Positions 1-9,253 of a stretch of DNA of 64,000 bases are shown one piece after another. The notes below the pieces were generated by a model. That model did no database searches. It was not told the origin of the DNA and saw nothing but the letters and a program-made list of their open reading frames with translations. Position 1 is the stretch's first letter, and every line of letters starts with the position of its first letter. The stretch is from assembly GCF_900105075.1 (NCBI RefSeq), contig NZ_FNSK01000001.1, forward strand, positions 1,811,001-1,875,000, given 5' to 3'. The translations under genes were made by a program, and so were the position numbers. Source of the stretch: Rhodobacter sp. 24-YEA-8. Its GTDB lineage: Bacteria > Pseudomonadota > Alphaproteobacteria > Rhodobacterales > Rhodobacteraceae.

Positions 1-198
1 AAGCGCAACAATTGCGGCATCGCGCTGGAAGCCGCCCGCCACGCCCGCGACATGCATGGCGGCAATGGCATTTCCGAAGAATTCCAGGTCATCCGCCATA
101 TGGTGAACCTTGAAACCGTCAACACTTATGAGGGCACACATGACATCCATGCGCTGATCCTTGGCCGCGCCATCACCGGGCTGCAGGCGTTTTTCTGA
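1..198 (+). CDS. gcdH: Glutaryl-CoA dehydrogenase, C-terminal 65 residues (5' end outside window)
   Basis: The frame is open from base 1 to the TGA at 196-198 and encodes the end of an acyl-CoA dehydrogenase. It carries the late motif [14 protein letters not shown] followed by [17 protein letters not shown], which includes the C-terminal catalytic Glu (in TYEGT) and the FAD/CoA contact region. This wording is characteristic of glutaryl-CoA dehydrogenase, the FAD flavoprotein that oxidatively decarboxylates glutaryl-CoA to crotonyl-CoA in lysine and tryptophan breakdown. Only the tail is visible, so the assignment rests on family recognition of this segment. A strong hairpin follows 28 bases after the stop. 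Confidence 0.88.
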   Translation, partial: KRNNCGIALEAARHARDMHGGNGISEEFQVIRHMVNLETVNTYEGTHDIHALILGRAITGLQAFF

Positions 199-225
199 TC
201 CCGGCGCTGCCGCGTCAGTGACATC

Positions 226-261
226 AAAGGGCGGATCCTGACGGATCTGCCCTTTTCATTT
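226..261 (+). terminator. Hairpin terminator after gcdH
   Basis: A 13-bp stem (226-238 with 243-255, one G-T pair) closes a TGAC loop and ends in TTTTCATTT. It lies just downstream of the gcdH stop and fits a rho-independent terminator. Confidence 0.8.
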
Positions 262-519
262 GCCTTCTCCCGGCGCGACAGGACCTGCCCTGCGACCTGC
301 GCGTCACATTGCGCAGCCGTCAGACAACAGATTGTTCACGAATGCAGAGTTCACATTCCGGCGTGATCCCTTGCAGCAACCGTCCCGACTGCCGATACTC
401 GACAGCACGTGGTTCGCTGTGATGCCTGCGGCGTCGCAATGGCCTGACCCTTCGCCAGACCTGAGCCAGATATCCCGGCCAGACCCGACAAAATGCAGCT
501 TAATGCTACAGGAGTGACG

Positions 520-1443
520 ATGTCCTTCCCCGACAGTGCCGACAACTTTCCGGCACATCCCGGCACTGAATGGCTGGCGGCGATGGAACGTGTCGCTGAT
601 GAGGATGGCTATCTCGATCCGCTTGGCCCGAACCACTGGGCGTTTTTTGCCGAAACCGGCACGACATTGCTGGTCACCTTTGAACGTGCCGAACAGATCG
701 AGGCCAATGACGGCAATATGCCCGCGGCATGGGATCTCGCGAAACGCAATGGCTGGTCGCTGCTGTGCCTGATCGCGCGCGGCGAGACCTTCTGGCGCGC
801 GCCCGAGGTCTGGGGTTACTTCGACCGCCTCGTCGATGACGCCTTTTTTGACGATTTCGACCAGGTGCTGTTTTACGGCTCGGGCGCGGCAGGCTACGCC
901 GCCGCCTCTTATGTCGTGGCAGCCCCCGGGGCCCGGGCGCTTTTGCTGGCGCCGCGCGCGACGCTCGCCCCCGATATCGCGGGCTGGGACCGTCGTCACC
1001 TGGAGCAGCGGCGCCTCGATTTCACCAGCCGCTACGGCTATGCCCCCGACATGACCGAAGGGGCCGGGCATGTCTGGCTGATCCATGATCCGCTTTCGCC
1101 CGGCGATAACGCCCATGCGGCGCTGTTCCGGCGCAGCTGGACCACCATACTCCATACCCGCTGGGGCGGCGAGCAACCCGAGCGCAGCATGCCCGCCGGG
1201 GTTCTCGATCAGGTGATCCAGGCGGCGATGGCCGGCACCCTGACCCCGACCGATTTCGCCAGGCTCTGGCGCGCGCGCCGCCGGTCACCGGCCTGGGTGC
1301 GCTCTCTCCTGACCGCCATTTCGGCCAAGGGCGATCGCAAACGGCAGATCCGCGTGTTGCGTCAGGTTCTGTCTGAACAGCAGTTCCCGCGATTCGAGCG
1401 GCGCCTCGCAGCACTCCTCGCGCAAGAAGAGACCGAAGGCTGA
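520..1443 (+). CDS. Uncharacterised Rhodobacterales protein, often mislabelled PAPS reductase
   Basis: This 307-residue protein belongs to a family common in Rhodobacterales. The automatic name phosphoadenosine phosphosulfate reductase that it often carries is not supported by any PAPS-binding or Cys motif I can see. The centre has a glycine-rich turn (FYGSGAAGYAAASY, about residues 122-135) followed by an aromatic/acidic region ending GYAPDMTEGAGHVWLIHDP, which suggests an alpha/beta fold with a nucleophile-elbow-like turn. The C-terminus is Arg-rich and helical. I chose the ATG at 520 over the one at 493 because an AGGAG sits 5-6 bases upstream. The gene stands alone and ends in a long palindrome that includes its stop codon. 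Function unknown. Confidence 0.75.
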   Translation: MSFPDSADNFPAHPGTEWLAAMERVADEDGYLDPLGPNHWAFFAETGTTLLVTFERAEQIEANDGNMPAAWDLAKRNGWSLLCLIARGETFWRAPEVWGYFDRLVDDAFFDDFDQVLFYGSGAAGYAAASYVVAAPGARALLLAPRATLAPDIAGWDRRHLEQRRLDFTSRYGYAPDMTEGAGHVWLIHDPLSPGDNAHAALFRRSWTTILHTRWGGEQPERSMPAGVLDQVIQAAMAGTLTPTDFARLWRARRRSPAWVRSLLTAISAKGDRKRQIRVLRQVLSEQQFPRFERRLAALLAQEETEG

Positions 1444-1475
1444 GATCTGAGCCACCGGCTCAGATCTCAGCCTTC
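1435..1475. terminator. Perfect 19-bp inverted repeat at the stop codon, between convergent genes
   Basis: Arms 1435-1453 and 1457-1475 are perfectly complementary around a 3-base loop. The left arm contains the last codons and TGA of the upstream gene. There is no T-tract on the plus strand. It lies between a plus gene and a convergent minus gene, so a bidirectional terminator or mRNA 3'-end stabiliser is the natural reading. Confidence 0.6.
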
Positions 1476-1513
1476 AGACTGGGCCCGGATGACCGGCCCG
1501 CCGGCAGACCCTG

Positions 1514-1921
1514 TCAGTGCTCGCCTGCTTCGATAAGCCCCACGAGGTCTTCGGTCCTTGCCTCGGTCAGCCGCGCCTTACAGCCATAGACAAGCAACGG
1601 CTCTGCACTGCCGCCGCGCATCGCGTAGCCCTCGGCGGCACAGGCGGAATCGCGATAGGTGATCCAGGCGCGCTGTGCCGCGCGCAGCTCTGCCGGCCCG
1701 CCCTTCAGCGCCTCGGGCAGATCCGCGTCCCATGCCTGCAACTGCGCCATCGCCTCTTTATATCGCTGGTTCAGCAGCACATCCGCCGCCTGCCATTCCG
1801 CAGCGGCGCATTCGTTCAGATCGGCCTGCACCATGGCAGTCGCGCAATCGGCATTCTGCGCCGCCGCCTGCCCGGCCTGCCCCGCCAGAGCCATCAGAAC
1901 AATCAGTGCGAATCGTGTCAT
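1514..1921 (-). CDS. Secreted LprI/DUF1311-family protein
   Basis: A 135-residue protein with an N-terminal signal peptide (hydrophobic run to about residue 21, AAAQ cleavage site). The mature part carries the DUF1311/LprI pattern: an early Cys (NADCATAMVQADLNECA), then the AQRAWITYRDSACAAEG segment and a late Cys (VYGCKARLT). The four spaced cysteines are expected to form disulfides in the periplasm. Some family members inhibit lysozyme, but most are uncharacterised, so the role is inference. Its ATG overlaps the stop of the upstream GFA gene by four bases (ATGA), so the two are translationally coupled. Confidence 0.75.
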   Translation of the reverse strand: MTRFALIVLMALAGQAGQAAAQNADCATAMVQADLNECAAAEWQAADVLLNQRYKEAMAQLQAWDADLPEALKGGPAELRAAQRAWITYRDSACAAEGYAMRGGSAEPLLVYGCKARLTEARTEDLVGLIEAGEH

Positions 1922-2274
1922 CTCGACGCTCCATCCACCAGTTTCGCCTGCGCCGCCAGCGCATGGCCATCCACGCCGTCAAGGCAGCGCGCATTCACCG
2001 CCACAATCTCGCTGCCATCCGGCATCGCGCCGAGGGAATAGCTTTGCACCCCGCAGGTCTTACAGAAGTAATGCCGGATGACGTGATCATGGAAAAGATA
2101 TTCCGTGCTGGCGCCGGCGCCCTTTTCCAGCGCAAAACCGGCCGCAGGCGCGAAAACCAGCACCGCGCCGATCCGGCTGCATCGCGAGCAATTGCAGATC
2201 AGCGGCGCCTCCAGCGAGACATCGACACTGTAGCGCACGGCCCCGCACTGACATCCGCCCATATGGCTGGCCAT
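1918..2274 (-). CDS. GFA (glutathione-dependent formaldehyde-activating enzyme-like) zinc protein
   Basis: A 118-residue single-domain protein with the GFA/CENP-V zinc pattern: GGCQCGAVRY near the N-terminus, NCSRCSR about 20 residues later, and FCKTCGVQSYS in the second half, which together supply the zinc-binding cysteines. Family members bind glutathione adducts or are uncharacterised, and the substrate cannot be inferred. The start at 2274 has an AGGAGG about 6 bases upstream; longer upstream frames lack an SD. It is first in a two-gene operon with the LprI-like gene and is divergent from pyrC, leaving about 80 bases for both promoters. Confidence 0.8.
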   Translation of the reverse strand: MASHMGGCQCGAVRYSVDVSLEAPLICNCSRCSRIGAVLVFAPAAGFALEKGAGASTEYLFHDHVIRHYFCKTCGVQSYSLGAMPDGSEIVAVNARCLDGVDGHALAAQAKLVDGASR

Positions 2275-2354
2275 TGGATTCCCTCCTCTGCGATCCCTCC
2301 CGATCCTGACGGAAGTCTCTGGCAAAGACACGCGGTTTCGGCTAGCTGCGGGGT

Positions 2355-3398
2355 ATGGAAAACAGCTTTGAGATCCGCCGCCCCGATGACTGGCATCTGC
2401 ATCTGCGCGATGGCGCGATGCTGAAGGGCGTGCTGCCTGAAACCGCGCGCGATTTCGCCCGCGCAATCATCATGCCCAACCTGGTGCCGCCCGTTGTGAC
2501 CGCGAAAGACGCAAGCGCTTACCGCGACCGCATCCTGAGCGCCCTGCCCGAAGGCATGGCGTTCGAGCCGCTGATGACCCTTTACCTGACCGAGGAAACC
2601 GACCCCGCCGATGTGGCGCAGGCGGCGGCTTCGGGGCTGATCAAAGCGGTCAAGCTCTACCCTGCGGGCGCCACGACCAATTCTCATTCCGGCGTGCGGA
2701 ATTTCGATAAGGTCATGCCGGTGCTTGAGAAAATGGCAGGGATCGGCCTGCCGCTCTGCACCCATGGCGAAGTGACAACGGCCGAGGTCGATATTTTCGA
2801 CCGCGAGGCGGTGTTCATCGACACGGTACTGGATCCGCTGCGCAAACGTCTGCCGGAGCTGCGGGTGGTGATGGAGCATATCACCACCGAAGAAGGTGTC
2901 GCCTATGCGGGCGAAGGTGGAGAGACGCTGGCGGCCACGATCACCACGCATCACCTGATCATCAATCGCAACCATATCCTCGTGGGCGGGATCAAACCGC
3001 ATTACTATTGCCTGCCGGTCGCCAAACGCGAGAAACACCGCCAGGCTTTGCGCCGTGCCGCCACTTCGGGCAGCCCGCGCTATTTCCTAGGCACCGATTC
3101 CGCGCCCCATATCGACGCGCTGAAAGAACATGCCTGCGGCTGCGCCGGCTGTTTCACCGCGACGAATACGATGCCGCTCCTCGCGCATGTCTTCGAAGAA
3201 GAAAACGCGCTCGACCGGCTCGAGGCCTTCGCCTCGCTGAATGGCCCCGCTTTCTACCGGCTGCCGGTCAATGAGGCGAAGCTGCGTCTCACCAAACGCG
3301 ATGCCCCCACCACTTTCCCGGAAAAAATCGAAACCGGCGCTGGCCCGGTTACCGTCTTCAACCCCGGCTTCCCCGTCCACTGGTCGGTCGAAAACTGA
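2355..3398 (+). CDS. pyrC: Dihydroorotase, class II (E. coli PyrC type)
   Basis: A 347-residue zinc amidohydrolase that cyclises N-carbamoyl-aspartate to dihydroorotate in de novo pyrimidine synthesis. Visible active-site elements are the HLHLR metal motif at residues 14-18, the carboxylated Lys at about position 100 ([17 protein letters not shown]), the histidines in LCTHGEV and [10 protein letters not shown], and the catalytic Asp in LGTDSAPH. The length matches the homodimeric class II enzyme. The next gene is pyrE, about 100 bases downstream across an intergenic repeat, so two consecutive pyrimidine steps lie together. Only a weak GCGGGG precedes the start. Confidence 0.96.
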   Translation: MENSFEIRRPDDWHLHLRDGAMLKGVLPETARDFARAIIMPNLVPPVVTAKDASAYRDRILSALPEGMAFEPLMTLYLTEETDPADVAQAAASGLIKAVKLYPAGATTNSHSGVRNFDKVMPVLEKMAGIGLPLCTHGEVTTAEVDIFDREAVFIDTVLDPLRKRLPELRVVMEHITTEEGVAYAGEGGETLAATITTHHLIINRNHILVGGIKPHYYCLPVAKREKHRQALRRAATSGSPRYFLGTDSAPHIDALKEHACGCAGCFTATNTMPLLAHVFEEENALDRLEAFASLNGPAFYRLPVNEAKLRLTKRDAPTTFPEKIETGAGPVTVFNPGFPVHWSVEN

Positions 3399-3408
3399 CT
3401 TCCTCCTG

Positions 3409-3478
3409 ATCTGAATATTCCCGCCGGAGGCACCTCTGGCCAGTCGGGGAAGCCCCGCGGGAGTATTTTCTCAGAAGG
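3409..3478. repeat. Palindromic intergenic repeat, pyrC-pyrE copy (diverged)
   Basis: The left half reads CTGAATATTCCCGCCGGAGG and the right half GCGGGAGTATTTTCTCAGAA. These are diverged, inverted arms of the intergenic repeat seen elsewhere in the window (see findings). Confidence 0.5.
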
Positions 3479-3498
3479 ACGCTGCAAAGGAGCAAAGA

Positions 3499-4176
3499 AT
3501 GATCCCCGCCGCCTTCCCGTCGAAAGAAGAGATCGCCCGTCTCACCGCCCGCGCCTTCCTGGAAATCGGCGCGGTGCATTTCAATGCGCGCGAACCCTTT
3601 ACCCTGGCCTCCGGCCTGCCCTCGCCGACCTATATCGACTGCCGCAAGCTGATCTCCTATCCGCGCATCCGCTCGATGCTGATGGATTTCATGGCAGTGA
3701 CCGTGATGCGCGAGGCCGGGTTCGAGGCATTCGACAATATCGCAGGCGGCGAGACGGCGGGCATTCCTTTTGCGGCGCTGGTGGCCGAGCGGCTCGCGCT
3801 GCCGATGACCTATGTGCGCAAGAAGCCGAAAGGCTATGGGCGCAATGCCCGGATTGAAGGCACCATGACCGAGGGGCAGCGCGTGCTGCTGGTCGAAGAC
3901 CTGACCACCGATGGCGGCTCGAAACTCAGTTTTGTCGATGCGATCCGCGAGACAGGCGCCACCTGCAACCATACGACCGTGATCTTCTATTACGGCATTT
4001 TCAAAGAGACCGAGGCGCGGCTGGCCGAACATGGCGTCAGCCTGTCCTGGCTCTGCACCTGGTGGGATATGCTGGCCGAGGCGAAAGCTCAGGGCTCCTT
4101 CGACCAGGAAACGCTGGAGGGTGTCGAAGACTTCCTCAATGACCCGCGTGGCTGGCAGGCGGCCCGCGCGAAGTAG
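3499..4176 (+). CDS. pyrE: Orotate phosphoribosyltransferase
   Basis: A 225-residue type I phosphoribosyltransferase that joins orotate to PRPP to give OMP. The PRPP-binding signature [14 protein letters not shown] lies at about residues 129-142, and the flexible catalytic-loop lysines ([17 protein letters not shown]) sit at about 105-121. The start has a good AAGGAG 6-7 bases upstream. It follows pyrC in the same direction. Two hairpins lie downstream at 4206-4229 and 4268-4288. Confidence 0.95.
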   Translation: MIPAAFPSKEEIARLTARAFLEIGAVHFNAREPFTLASGLPSPTYIDCRKLISYPRIRSMLMDFMAVTVMREAGFEAFDNIAGGETAGIPFAALVAERLALPMTYVRKKPKGYGRNARIEGTMTEGQRVLLVEDLTTDGGSKLSFVDAIRETGATCNHTTVIFYYGIFKETEARLAEHGVSLSWLCTWWDMLAEAKAQGSFDQETLEGVEDFLNDPRGWQAARAK

Positions 4177-4205
4177 AGCGGGAAACCGCCGGGCTGGCCC
4201 GGGAC

Positions 4206-4288
4206 GCGGATAATATTTCAGTATTCCGCCCCCCGGCCCCGCCGAGGCCCACATACGAATCGCGAAACCTGTCTTTCCTCCAGACAGG
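4206..4288 (+). terminator. Two hairpins in the pyrE-dnaB gap
   Basis: The first hairpin pairs 4206-4215 with 4222-4229 (8 bp, one bulged T). The second pairs CCTGTCT (4268-4274) with AGACAGG (4282-4288) around a 7-base loop. Neither has a clear T-tract, so termination after pyrE is inferred. The remainder of the 260-base gap to dnaB holds no ORF and presumably carries the dnaB promoter. Confidence 0.4.
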
Positions 4289-4439
4289 ATACGCAAGATA
4301 TGGTATGCTCAGGCTCAGATACCCCAGGCCACTCTGCCAGAGCAGGCTTATCCTGTCACTTTTCCACAGACCTGTGCAGCGGTTGCTCTGACGCGCCCTG
4401 ACAGGCTAAAGCTGATCCCTTAATGGGGCGCAGGTGATC

Positions 4440-5945
4440 ATGAACGAAGTCGCGAAAATCCGCAGCGATCTGCCGGCGCCGGCCGTGACAGAGGCGCTGC
4501 CGCAGAATATCGAAGCCGAGCAGCAGCTGCTCGGTGCGATCCTCGTCAATAATGACATTTATGACCGCATCGCCAGTGTGGTGAAGACCGAGCATTTCTA
4601 CGACCCGGTGCATCGCCGCATCTTTGACATCGCCGCCTCGCGGATCCAGAGGAATGCCCTGGCCTCGCCGGTAACGCTGAAGGCGTTTCTCGAAGAGGAT
4701 GAGGGGCTGAAAGAGCTCGGCGGTGCCGCCTATCTGGTGCGCCTGGCGGGTGCCGCGATCTCGGCCTTTGCGGCCCGCGACTATGCGCAGATGATCTATG
4801 ATCTGGCAGTGCGGCGTGAGCTGATCCAGCTCGGCAAGGACATCGCCGACCGCGCCGGCAAGATCGATATCGACTCCGAGCCGCGCGCCCAGATCACCGA
4901 GGCCGAACAGCGGCTTTACAAGCTGGGCGAACAGGGGGTAGCCGAGCGCGGCTTCCAGAGCTTCCTCAAGGCCGCAACCGATGCGGTCAATGTGGCGAAT
5001 GCCGCCTATCAGCGTGGTGGCGGTCTGGCAGGGATTTCGACCGGGCTGGTCGATCTCGACAAGAAGATGGGCGGGCTGCATGAGAGCGACCTGATCATCC
5101 TCGCCGGGCGCCCCTCGATGGGAAAAACCTCGCTTGCGACCAATATCGCCTTCAACGTGGCCAAGGCCTATAAGCGCGGCCGCAAGCCCGACGGGCATGA
5201 GGGCGCGGTCGAGGGCGGTGTGGTCGGCTTCTTCTCGCTCGAGATGTCGGCCGAGCAGCTGGCAGCGCGGATCCTCTCCGAGGCCTCCGAGGTTCCGTCG
5301 GAACAGATCCGGCGCGGCGATATGACCGAGCCCGAGTTCCGCCGCTTCGTCGACGCCGCGAAATCGCTGGAGAGCTGCCCGCTTTATATCGACGACACGC
5401 CGGCGCTGCCGATCAGCCAGGTCGCAGCGCGGGCGCGGCGGCTGAAGCGGACGCATGGGCTGGATGTGCTGATGATCGACTACCTGCAGCTTCTGAAGGG
5501 CTCGTCGAAAAGCTCAGAGGCGAACCGGGTCCAGGAGGTCTCCGAAATCACGCAAGGCCTGAAGGCCATCGCCAAAGAACTGAACGTGCCGGTGATCGCG
5601 CTGTCACAGCTGTCGCGCCAGGTGGAGAGCCGGGAAGACAAGCGGCCGCAGCTCTCGGATCTGCGGGAATCCGGCTCGATCGAGCAGGACGCGGATGTGG
5701 TGATGTTCGTCTATCGCGAGGAATATTACAAAGAACGCGAAAAACCCGGCGATCATGAGCTGGAGAAAATGGCGGCCTGGCAGCAGATCATGGAACAATG
5801 CCATGGCAAGGCAGAAGTCATCCTCGGCAAGCAGCGCCACGGGCCGATCGGTTCGGTGGAACTCTCCTTCGAGGGCCGTTTCACCCGCTTTGGCAACCTC
5901 GCCCGGCCCTGGGATGGCGGCGCCGGCCCGGATGGGGGCTTTTGA
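4440..5945 (+). CDS. dnaB: Replicative DNA helicase DnaB
   Basis: About 500 residues, full length for a DnaB hexameric 5'-3' helicase that unwinds DNA at the replication fork. The N-terminal helical domain begins at LPQNIEAEQQLLGAIL. The RecA-like motor domain has Walker A GRPSMGKT (about residue 225), Walker B LDVLMIDYLQLL, and the H4-type motif LSQLSRQVESREDKRPQLSDLRESGSIEQDAD with the arginine finger region. Two starts are possible: GTG at 4434 or ATG at 4440, neither with a strong SD. I use the ATG. The gene is followed by a palindromic repeat and then alr. Confidence 0.96.
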   Translation: MNEVAKIRSDLPAPAVTEALPQNIEAEQQLLGAILVNNDIYDRIASVVKTEHFYDPVHRRIFDIAASRIQRNALASPVTLKAFLEEDEGLKELGGAAYLVRLAGAAISAFAARDYAQMIYDLAVRRELIQLGKDIADRAGKIDIDSEPRAQITEAEQRLYKLGEQGVAERGFQSFLKAATDAVNVANAAYQRGGGLAGISTGLVDLDKKMGGLHESDLIILAGRPSMGKTSLATNIAFNVAKAYKRGRKPDGHEGAVEGGVVGFFSLEMSAEQLAARILSEASEVPSEQIRRGDMTEPEFRRFVDAAKSLESCPLYIDDTPALPISQVAARARRLKRTHGLDVLMIDYLQLLKGSSKSSEANRVQEVSEITQGLKAIAKELNVPVIALSQLSRQVESREDKRPQLSDLRESGSIEQDADVVMFVYREEYYKEREKPGDHELEKMAAWQQIMEQCHGKAEVILGKQRHGPIGSVELSFEGRFTRFGNLARPWDGGAGPDGGF

Positions 5946-5949
5946 TGGC

Positions 5950-6050
5950 TGAGGGCGCAGAGGGGGCTCTGCCCCCTCACCCCCGGGATATTTAAGGACA
6001 GATGAAAGACAATGCCGATTTCATCTGTCCTTAAGTATCCCCGCCGGAGG
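5950..6050. repeat. Palindromic intergenic repeat, dnaB-alr copy
   Basis: Nearly perfect arms of about 24 bp (5984-6007 and 6019-6042) contain ATATTTAAGGACAGATGAAA and its complement. They are flanked on the left by a GGGGGC/GCCCCC hairpin and on the right by CCGCCGGAGG. This is one of the best-preserved copies. Confidence 0.85.
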
Positions 6051-6122
6051 CTCCCTGCCTGACCAGAGGCGCCGCGATTTCCCCCTTGACCCCAGATTTC
6101 CAGATGCCAGGAAGTTATCCTC

Positions 6123-7172
6123 ATGGCCACATCGTCCCTCACCATTGATCTCGACGCCATCGCCGCCAACTGGCGCGCGCTGGACCGTCTTTCCGCGCCC
6201 GAAGTGCAGACCGCTGCCGTGGTCAAAGCCGATGCTTACGGTCTGGGCGCTGGCAAGGTGGCGCGGGCACTGGCCTGGGCCGGGGCACGGCGGTTCTTTG
6301 TCGCGGCCGCCGAAGAAGGCGCGGCGGTGCGTCAGGCGCTTGGACCCGGACCGCAGATCAATATTCTCTCGGGTCATATGGCCGGCGACACCGAGATGCT
6401 CAATGATCTTGAGCTGACGCCGATGCTCAACAGCCTCGAGCAGATCACCCGCCATCTGGAGGCGTTGCCGGGCCATCCGTTCGGGGTGCAGCTCGACAGC
6501 GGGATGAACCGGCTCGGTGTTGAGCCGGTGGAATGGCAGGCGGTGGCGCCGATCATCATCGAGGCCGGCCCGGTCATGCTGATGAGCCATCTCGCCTGCG
6601 CCGACGAGCCGGACCATCCCATGAACCAGGCGCAGCTGGAGGCCTTCCATGAGATGACCGATGGCACCGGCCTGCCGCGCAGCTTTGCTGCCACGGGGGG
6701 CATCCTGCTGGGGCCGAAATATCATTTTGACCTGACCCGCGCCGGGATCGGGCTTTATGGCGGGCGGCCGTTTGAGATGGCCGAACGCGTTGTCACCCTG
6801 TCTTTGCCGGTGATCCAGACCCGCGATGTGATGCCCGGCGAAGTGGTCGGCTATGCCGCCTCATGGGAGCCGGAAATGCCCTCGGTCATCGCCACGGTGG
6901 CTGCCGGCTATGCCGACGGGCTGCCGCGCAGGCTTTCGAACAATGCGGTCTTGTGGGATGGCGACACACCCTGCCCGCTGATCGGCCGGGTTTCAATGGA
7001 TCTGATCACCGTCGATGTCACCCATCTGAAAGAGATCCCGAAAAGCCTCGACATTCTCGGCCAGCATCAGTCGGTAGATGATCTGGCCGATGCGGCCGGC
7101 ACCATCGGCTATGAGATCCTTACCGGGCTCGGCAAGCGCTACAGCCGCCGTTATCTCGAGACGCGCGGGTGA
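6123..7172 (+). CDS. alr: Alanine racemase
   Basis: A 349-residue fold-type III PLP enzyme that interconverts L- and D-alanine for peptidoglycan. The Schiff-base lysine is K35 in [13 protein letters not shown]. The second catalytic region is [13 protein letters not shown], with the catalytic Tyr, and [13 protein letters not shown] is the conserved C-terminal barrel motif. It starts at an ATG with AGGAAG about 9 bases upstream. Its stop overlaps the possible GTG start of the next gene, so alr and the lipid-transport genes may be co-transcribed. Confidence 0.95.
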   Translation: MATSSLTIDLDAIAANWRALDRLSAPEVQTAAVVKADAYGLGAGKVARALAWAGARRFFVAAAEEGAAVRQALGPGPQINILSGHMAGDTEMLNDLELTPMLNSLEQITRHLEALPGHPFGVQLDSGMNRLGVEPVEWQAVAPIIIEAGPVMLMSHLACADEPDHPMNQAQLEAFHEMTDGTGLPRSFAATGGILLGPKYHFDLTRAGIGLYGGRPFEMAERVVTLSLPVIQTRDVMPGEVVGYAASWEPEMPSVIATVAAGYADGLPRRLSNNAVLWDGDTPCPLIGRVSMDLITVDVTHLKEIPKSLDILGQHQSVDDLADAAGTIGYEILTGLGKRYSRRYLETRG

Positions 7173-7177
7173 CGGGG

Positions 7178-7969
7178 ATGCTGAACGGACGGCCGGCGGC
7201 GTTTCTGGCGGCACTCGGGCGGCCGGTGCTGGAGCTGCTTGCAGCGATCGGGCGGGTGGCGCTTTTCGCGATGGTGGCGGTGAGCCACATCTTCCGGCCG
7301 CCGTTTTACTGGCGCGAATTTGGCCAGGCGGTGATGCAGATCGGCTGGTTCTCGCTGCCGGTTGTGGGCATGACCGCGATTTTCACCGGCGGCGCGCTGG
7401 CGCTTCAGATCTATGCCGGCGGCAACCGTTTCGGGGCCGAGGCGGTGGTGCCGCAGATCGTCGCCATTGGCATGGCGCGCGAGCTTGGCCCGGTTTTAGG
7501 CGGGCTGATGGTGGCGGCACGGGTGGCCTCGTCCATCGCCGCCGAGATCGGCACGATGAAAGTCACCGAACAGATCGATGCCCTGACCACGCTTTCGACC
7601 GATCCGATGAAATATCTGACCGTGCCGCGTCTGCTGGCTGCGGTGCTGACGCTGCCGGTGCTGGTCGCGGTTGGTGATTCCATCGGGATCATGGGCGGCT
7701 GGCTTGTGGGCGTGACGCGGCTTGATTTCAACTCGGCCACCTATATCAGGAACACAGTCGATTTCCTGCAGGTCTGGGATATTGGCTCGGGCCTCGTGAA
7801 GGGTGCGGTCTTTGGCTTCATCGTGGCGCTGATGGGCTGCTGGCATGGGATGAATTCGGGGCGTGGCGCCCAGGGCGTGGGGGCTGCGACCAAATCTGCC
7901 GTGGTCTCGGCCTCGGTGCTGATCCTCGCCGCCAATTACCTGCTTACAGAGGCCTTCTTCTCGGCATGA
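7178..7969 (+). CDS. mlaE: MlaE-family phospholipid ABC transporter permease
   Basis: About 263 residues with 5-6 hydrophobic segments and the DUF140/MlaE core (TGGALALQIYAGGNRFGAEAVVPQIVAIGMARELGPVLGGLMVAARVASSIAAEIGTMKVTEQIDAL). MlaE is the inner-membrane permease of the MCE-type system that moves phospholipids between the inner and outer membranes. I prefer ATG 7178, which has GGGTGA about 5 bases upstream; GTG 7169 would give a 4-base overlap with alr. Its stop overlaps the mlaF start (ATGA). No MlaD, MlaB or MlaC partner is in the window, so they must be encoded elsewhere. Confidence 0.92.
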   Translation: MLNGRPAAFLAALGRPVLELLAAIGRVALFAMVAVSHIFRPPFYWREFGQAVMQIGWFSLPVVGMTAIFTGGALALQIYAGGNRFGAEAVVPQIVAIGMARELGPVLGGLMVAARVASSIAAEIGTMKVTEQIDALTTLSTDPMKYLTVPRLLAAVLTLPVLVAVGDSIGIMGGWLVGVTRLDFNSATYIRNTVDFLQVWDIGSGLVKGAVFGFIVALMGCWHGMNSGRGAQGVGAATKSAVVSASVLILAANYLLTEAFFSA

Positions 7970-8712
7970 TAGAGCTCAGCGGCGTATATAAGGCCTTTGG
8001 CAGCAACCAGGTCCTGAACGGCGTCGATCTGAGCATCGCGCGCGGCGAGAGCATGGTGATCATCGGGGGCTCGGGCACCGGCAAATCGGTGATGCTGAAA
8101 TCGGTACTGGGGCTGGTCAAGCCGGATCGCGGCACGATCACGCTCGACGGCCAGGATGTGGCGCGTCACGAGCGCGACGCCTTTCTGGCGCGGTTCGGGA
8201 TGCTGTTCCAGGGCGCGGCTTTGTTCGATTCGATGCCGGTCTGGGAGAATGTCGCCTTCCGCCTGCTGCGCGGCAGCCTGAAACGCCCCAAACGCGAGGC
8301 GCGGGAAATCGCGATCGAGAAACTGCGCCGCGTGGGTCTTGGCCCCCAGGTCGCCGACCTCTTCCCGGCCGAGCTCTCGGGCGGCATGCAAAAGCGCGTC
8401 GGCCTCGCCCGCGCCATTGCCGCCAATCCGGAGATCATCTTCTTCGATGAGCCGACCACTGGTCTCGACCCGATCATGTCGGGGGTGATCAATGAGCTGA
8501 TCCGCGAGATCGTGCGTGAGATGGGCGCGACCGCAATGACAATCACCCATGACATGACCAGCGTGCGCGCCATTGCCGACAAGGTCGCGATGCTGCATGG
8601 AGGCATCGTACGCTGGACAGGGTCTGTCACTGAAATGGACCAGACATCAGACCCTTACGTGCAACAGTTCATTCATGGTCGCGCCGAAGGCCCGATCCCT
8701 TCCCTGCGCTGA
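7966..8712 (+). CDS. mlaF: MlaF-family ABC transporter ATPase
   Basis: A 248-residue ABC ATPase with Walker A GGSGTGKS (34-41), signature LSGGMQKRVGLARAI, Walker B IIFFDEPTTGLDP and the H-loop TITHD. The QKRV variant of the signature and the AMTITHDMTSVRAIADKVAMLHGG ending are typical of MlaF. It powers phospholipid movement with the adjacent MlaE. It overlaps mlaE by 4 bases and is followed after 7 bases by a small membrane protein. Confidence 0.94.
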   Translation: MIELSGVYKAFGSNQVLNGVDLSIARGESMVIIGGSGTGKSVMLKSVLGLVKPDRGTITLDGQDVARHERDAFLARFGMLFQGAALFDSMPVWENVAFRLLRGSLKRPKREAREIAIEKLRRVGLGPQVADLFPAELSGGMQKRVGLARAIAANPEIIFFDEPTTGLDPIMSGVINELIREIVREMGATAMTITHDMTSVRAIADKVAMLHGGIVRWTGSVTEMDQTSDPYVQQFIHGRAEGPIPSLR

Positions 8713-8719
8713 GGCTGTG

Positions 8720-9097
8720 ATGGAAAGCGACTTTCTCAACCGGCTCCTGACGCCGTCGCCGGTGATGCAATGGCTCTTGCTGCTTTTCCCGGCGGTGGTT
8801 CTGGTGGCCGGGCTGACGGGGATACGGCGGCGCCATAACGGCGCGTTCCGCCTGACGGGTCTTGCGCTGATCACGCTGGTATGGCTGGCGCTGCCGCTGC
8901 ATTTCGCCGATCCGTCGGGCCATGCTGTATCGGTGCTGGTCTCGACCCTGCTATGGGTCTCGGTGCTGGCCGCCTGGGGCGCCCATGTCTGGAACCGCTG
9001 GCCCAGCCCGGTCTGGGCACATGGCTGGGTGGTGTCACACCTGGTGACCATCGTGATCGCCTGTCTGGTGGCGCTGGTGCGCGCGCTGTCGCACTGA
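8720..9097 (+). CDS. Small integral membrane protein of unknown function
   Basis: 125 residues with about four hydrophobic segments (WLLLLFPAVVLVAGLTGI, GLALITLVWLALPL, AVSVLVSTLLWVSVLAAW, VSHLVTIVIACLVALV). I do not recognise the family. The frame is open further upstream inside mlaF, but the ATG at 8720, preceded by GAGG, gives a clean membrane protein and leaves mlaF intact. Its place 7 bases after mlaF suggests co-expression with the mla genes. A role in that system would be inference only. Confidence 0.6.
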   Translation: MESDFLNRLLTPSPVMQWLLLLFPAVVLVAGLTGIRRRHNGAFRLTGLALITLVWLALPLHFADPSGHAVSVLVSTLLWVSVLAAWGAHVWNRWPSPVWAHGWVVSHLVTIVIACLVALVRALSH

Positions 9098-9253
9098 GCC
9101 AAGCACAACCACACCGCGCAGAACGTTGACAGGATGGAAACAGTCCCGGATTTCCACAGGATTCAGTTTCTCACTCACCCGTAAATTCTGGTTTTTCCTT
9201 GCAAATTTAAGATGTTCAGCCTTTGCCTGAAAAGGCCGTAACGGGGGTTGGGC

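Noticed and set aside
493..519. Earlier ATG at 493 for the 520 gene
   Set aside because: The 520 ATG has AGGAG at the right distance, while 493 has none.
304..1176. Long minus-strand frame of 290 codons opposite the 520-1443 gene
   Set aside because: It is antisense to a gene with an SD and family resemblance and encodes Arg/Gly-rich sequence without domains. High GC gives such shadow frames throughout this window.
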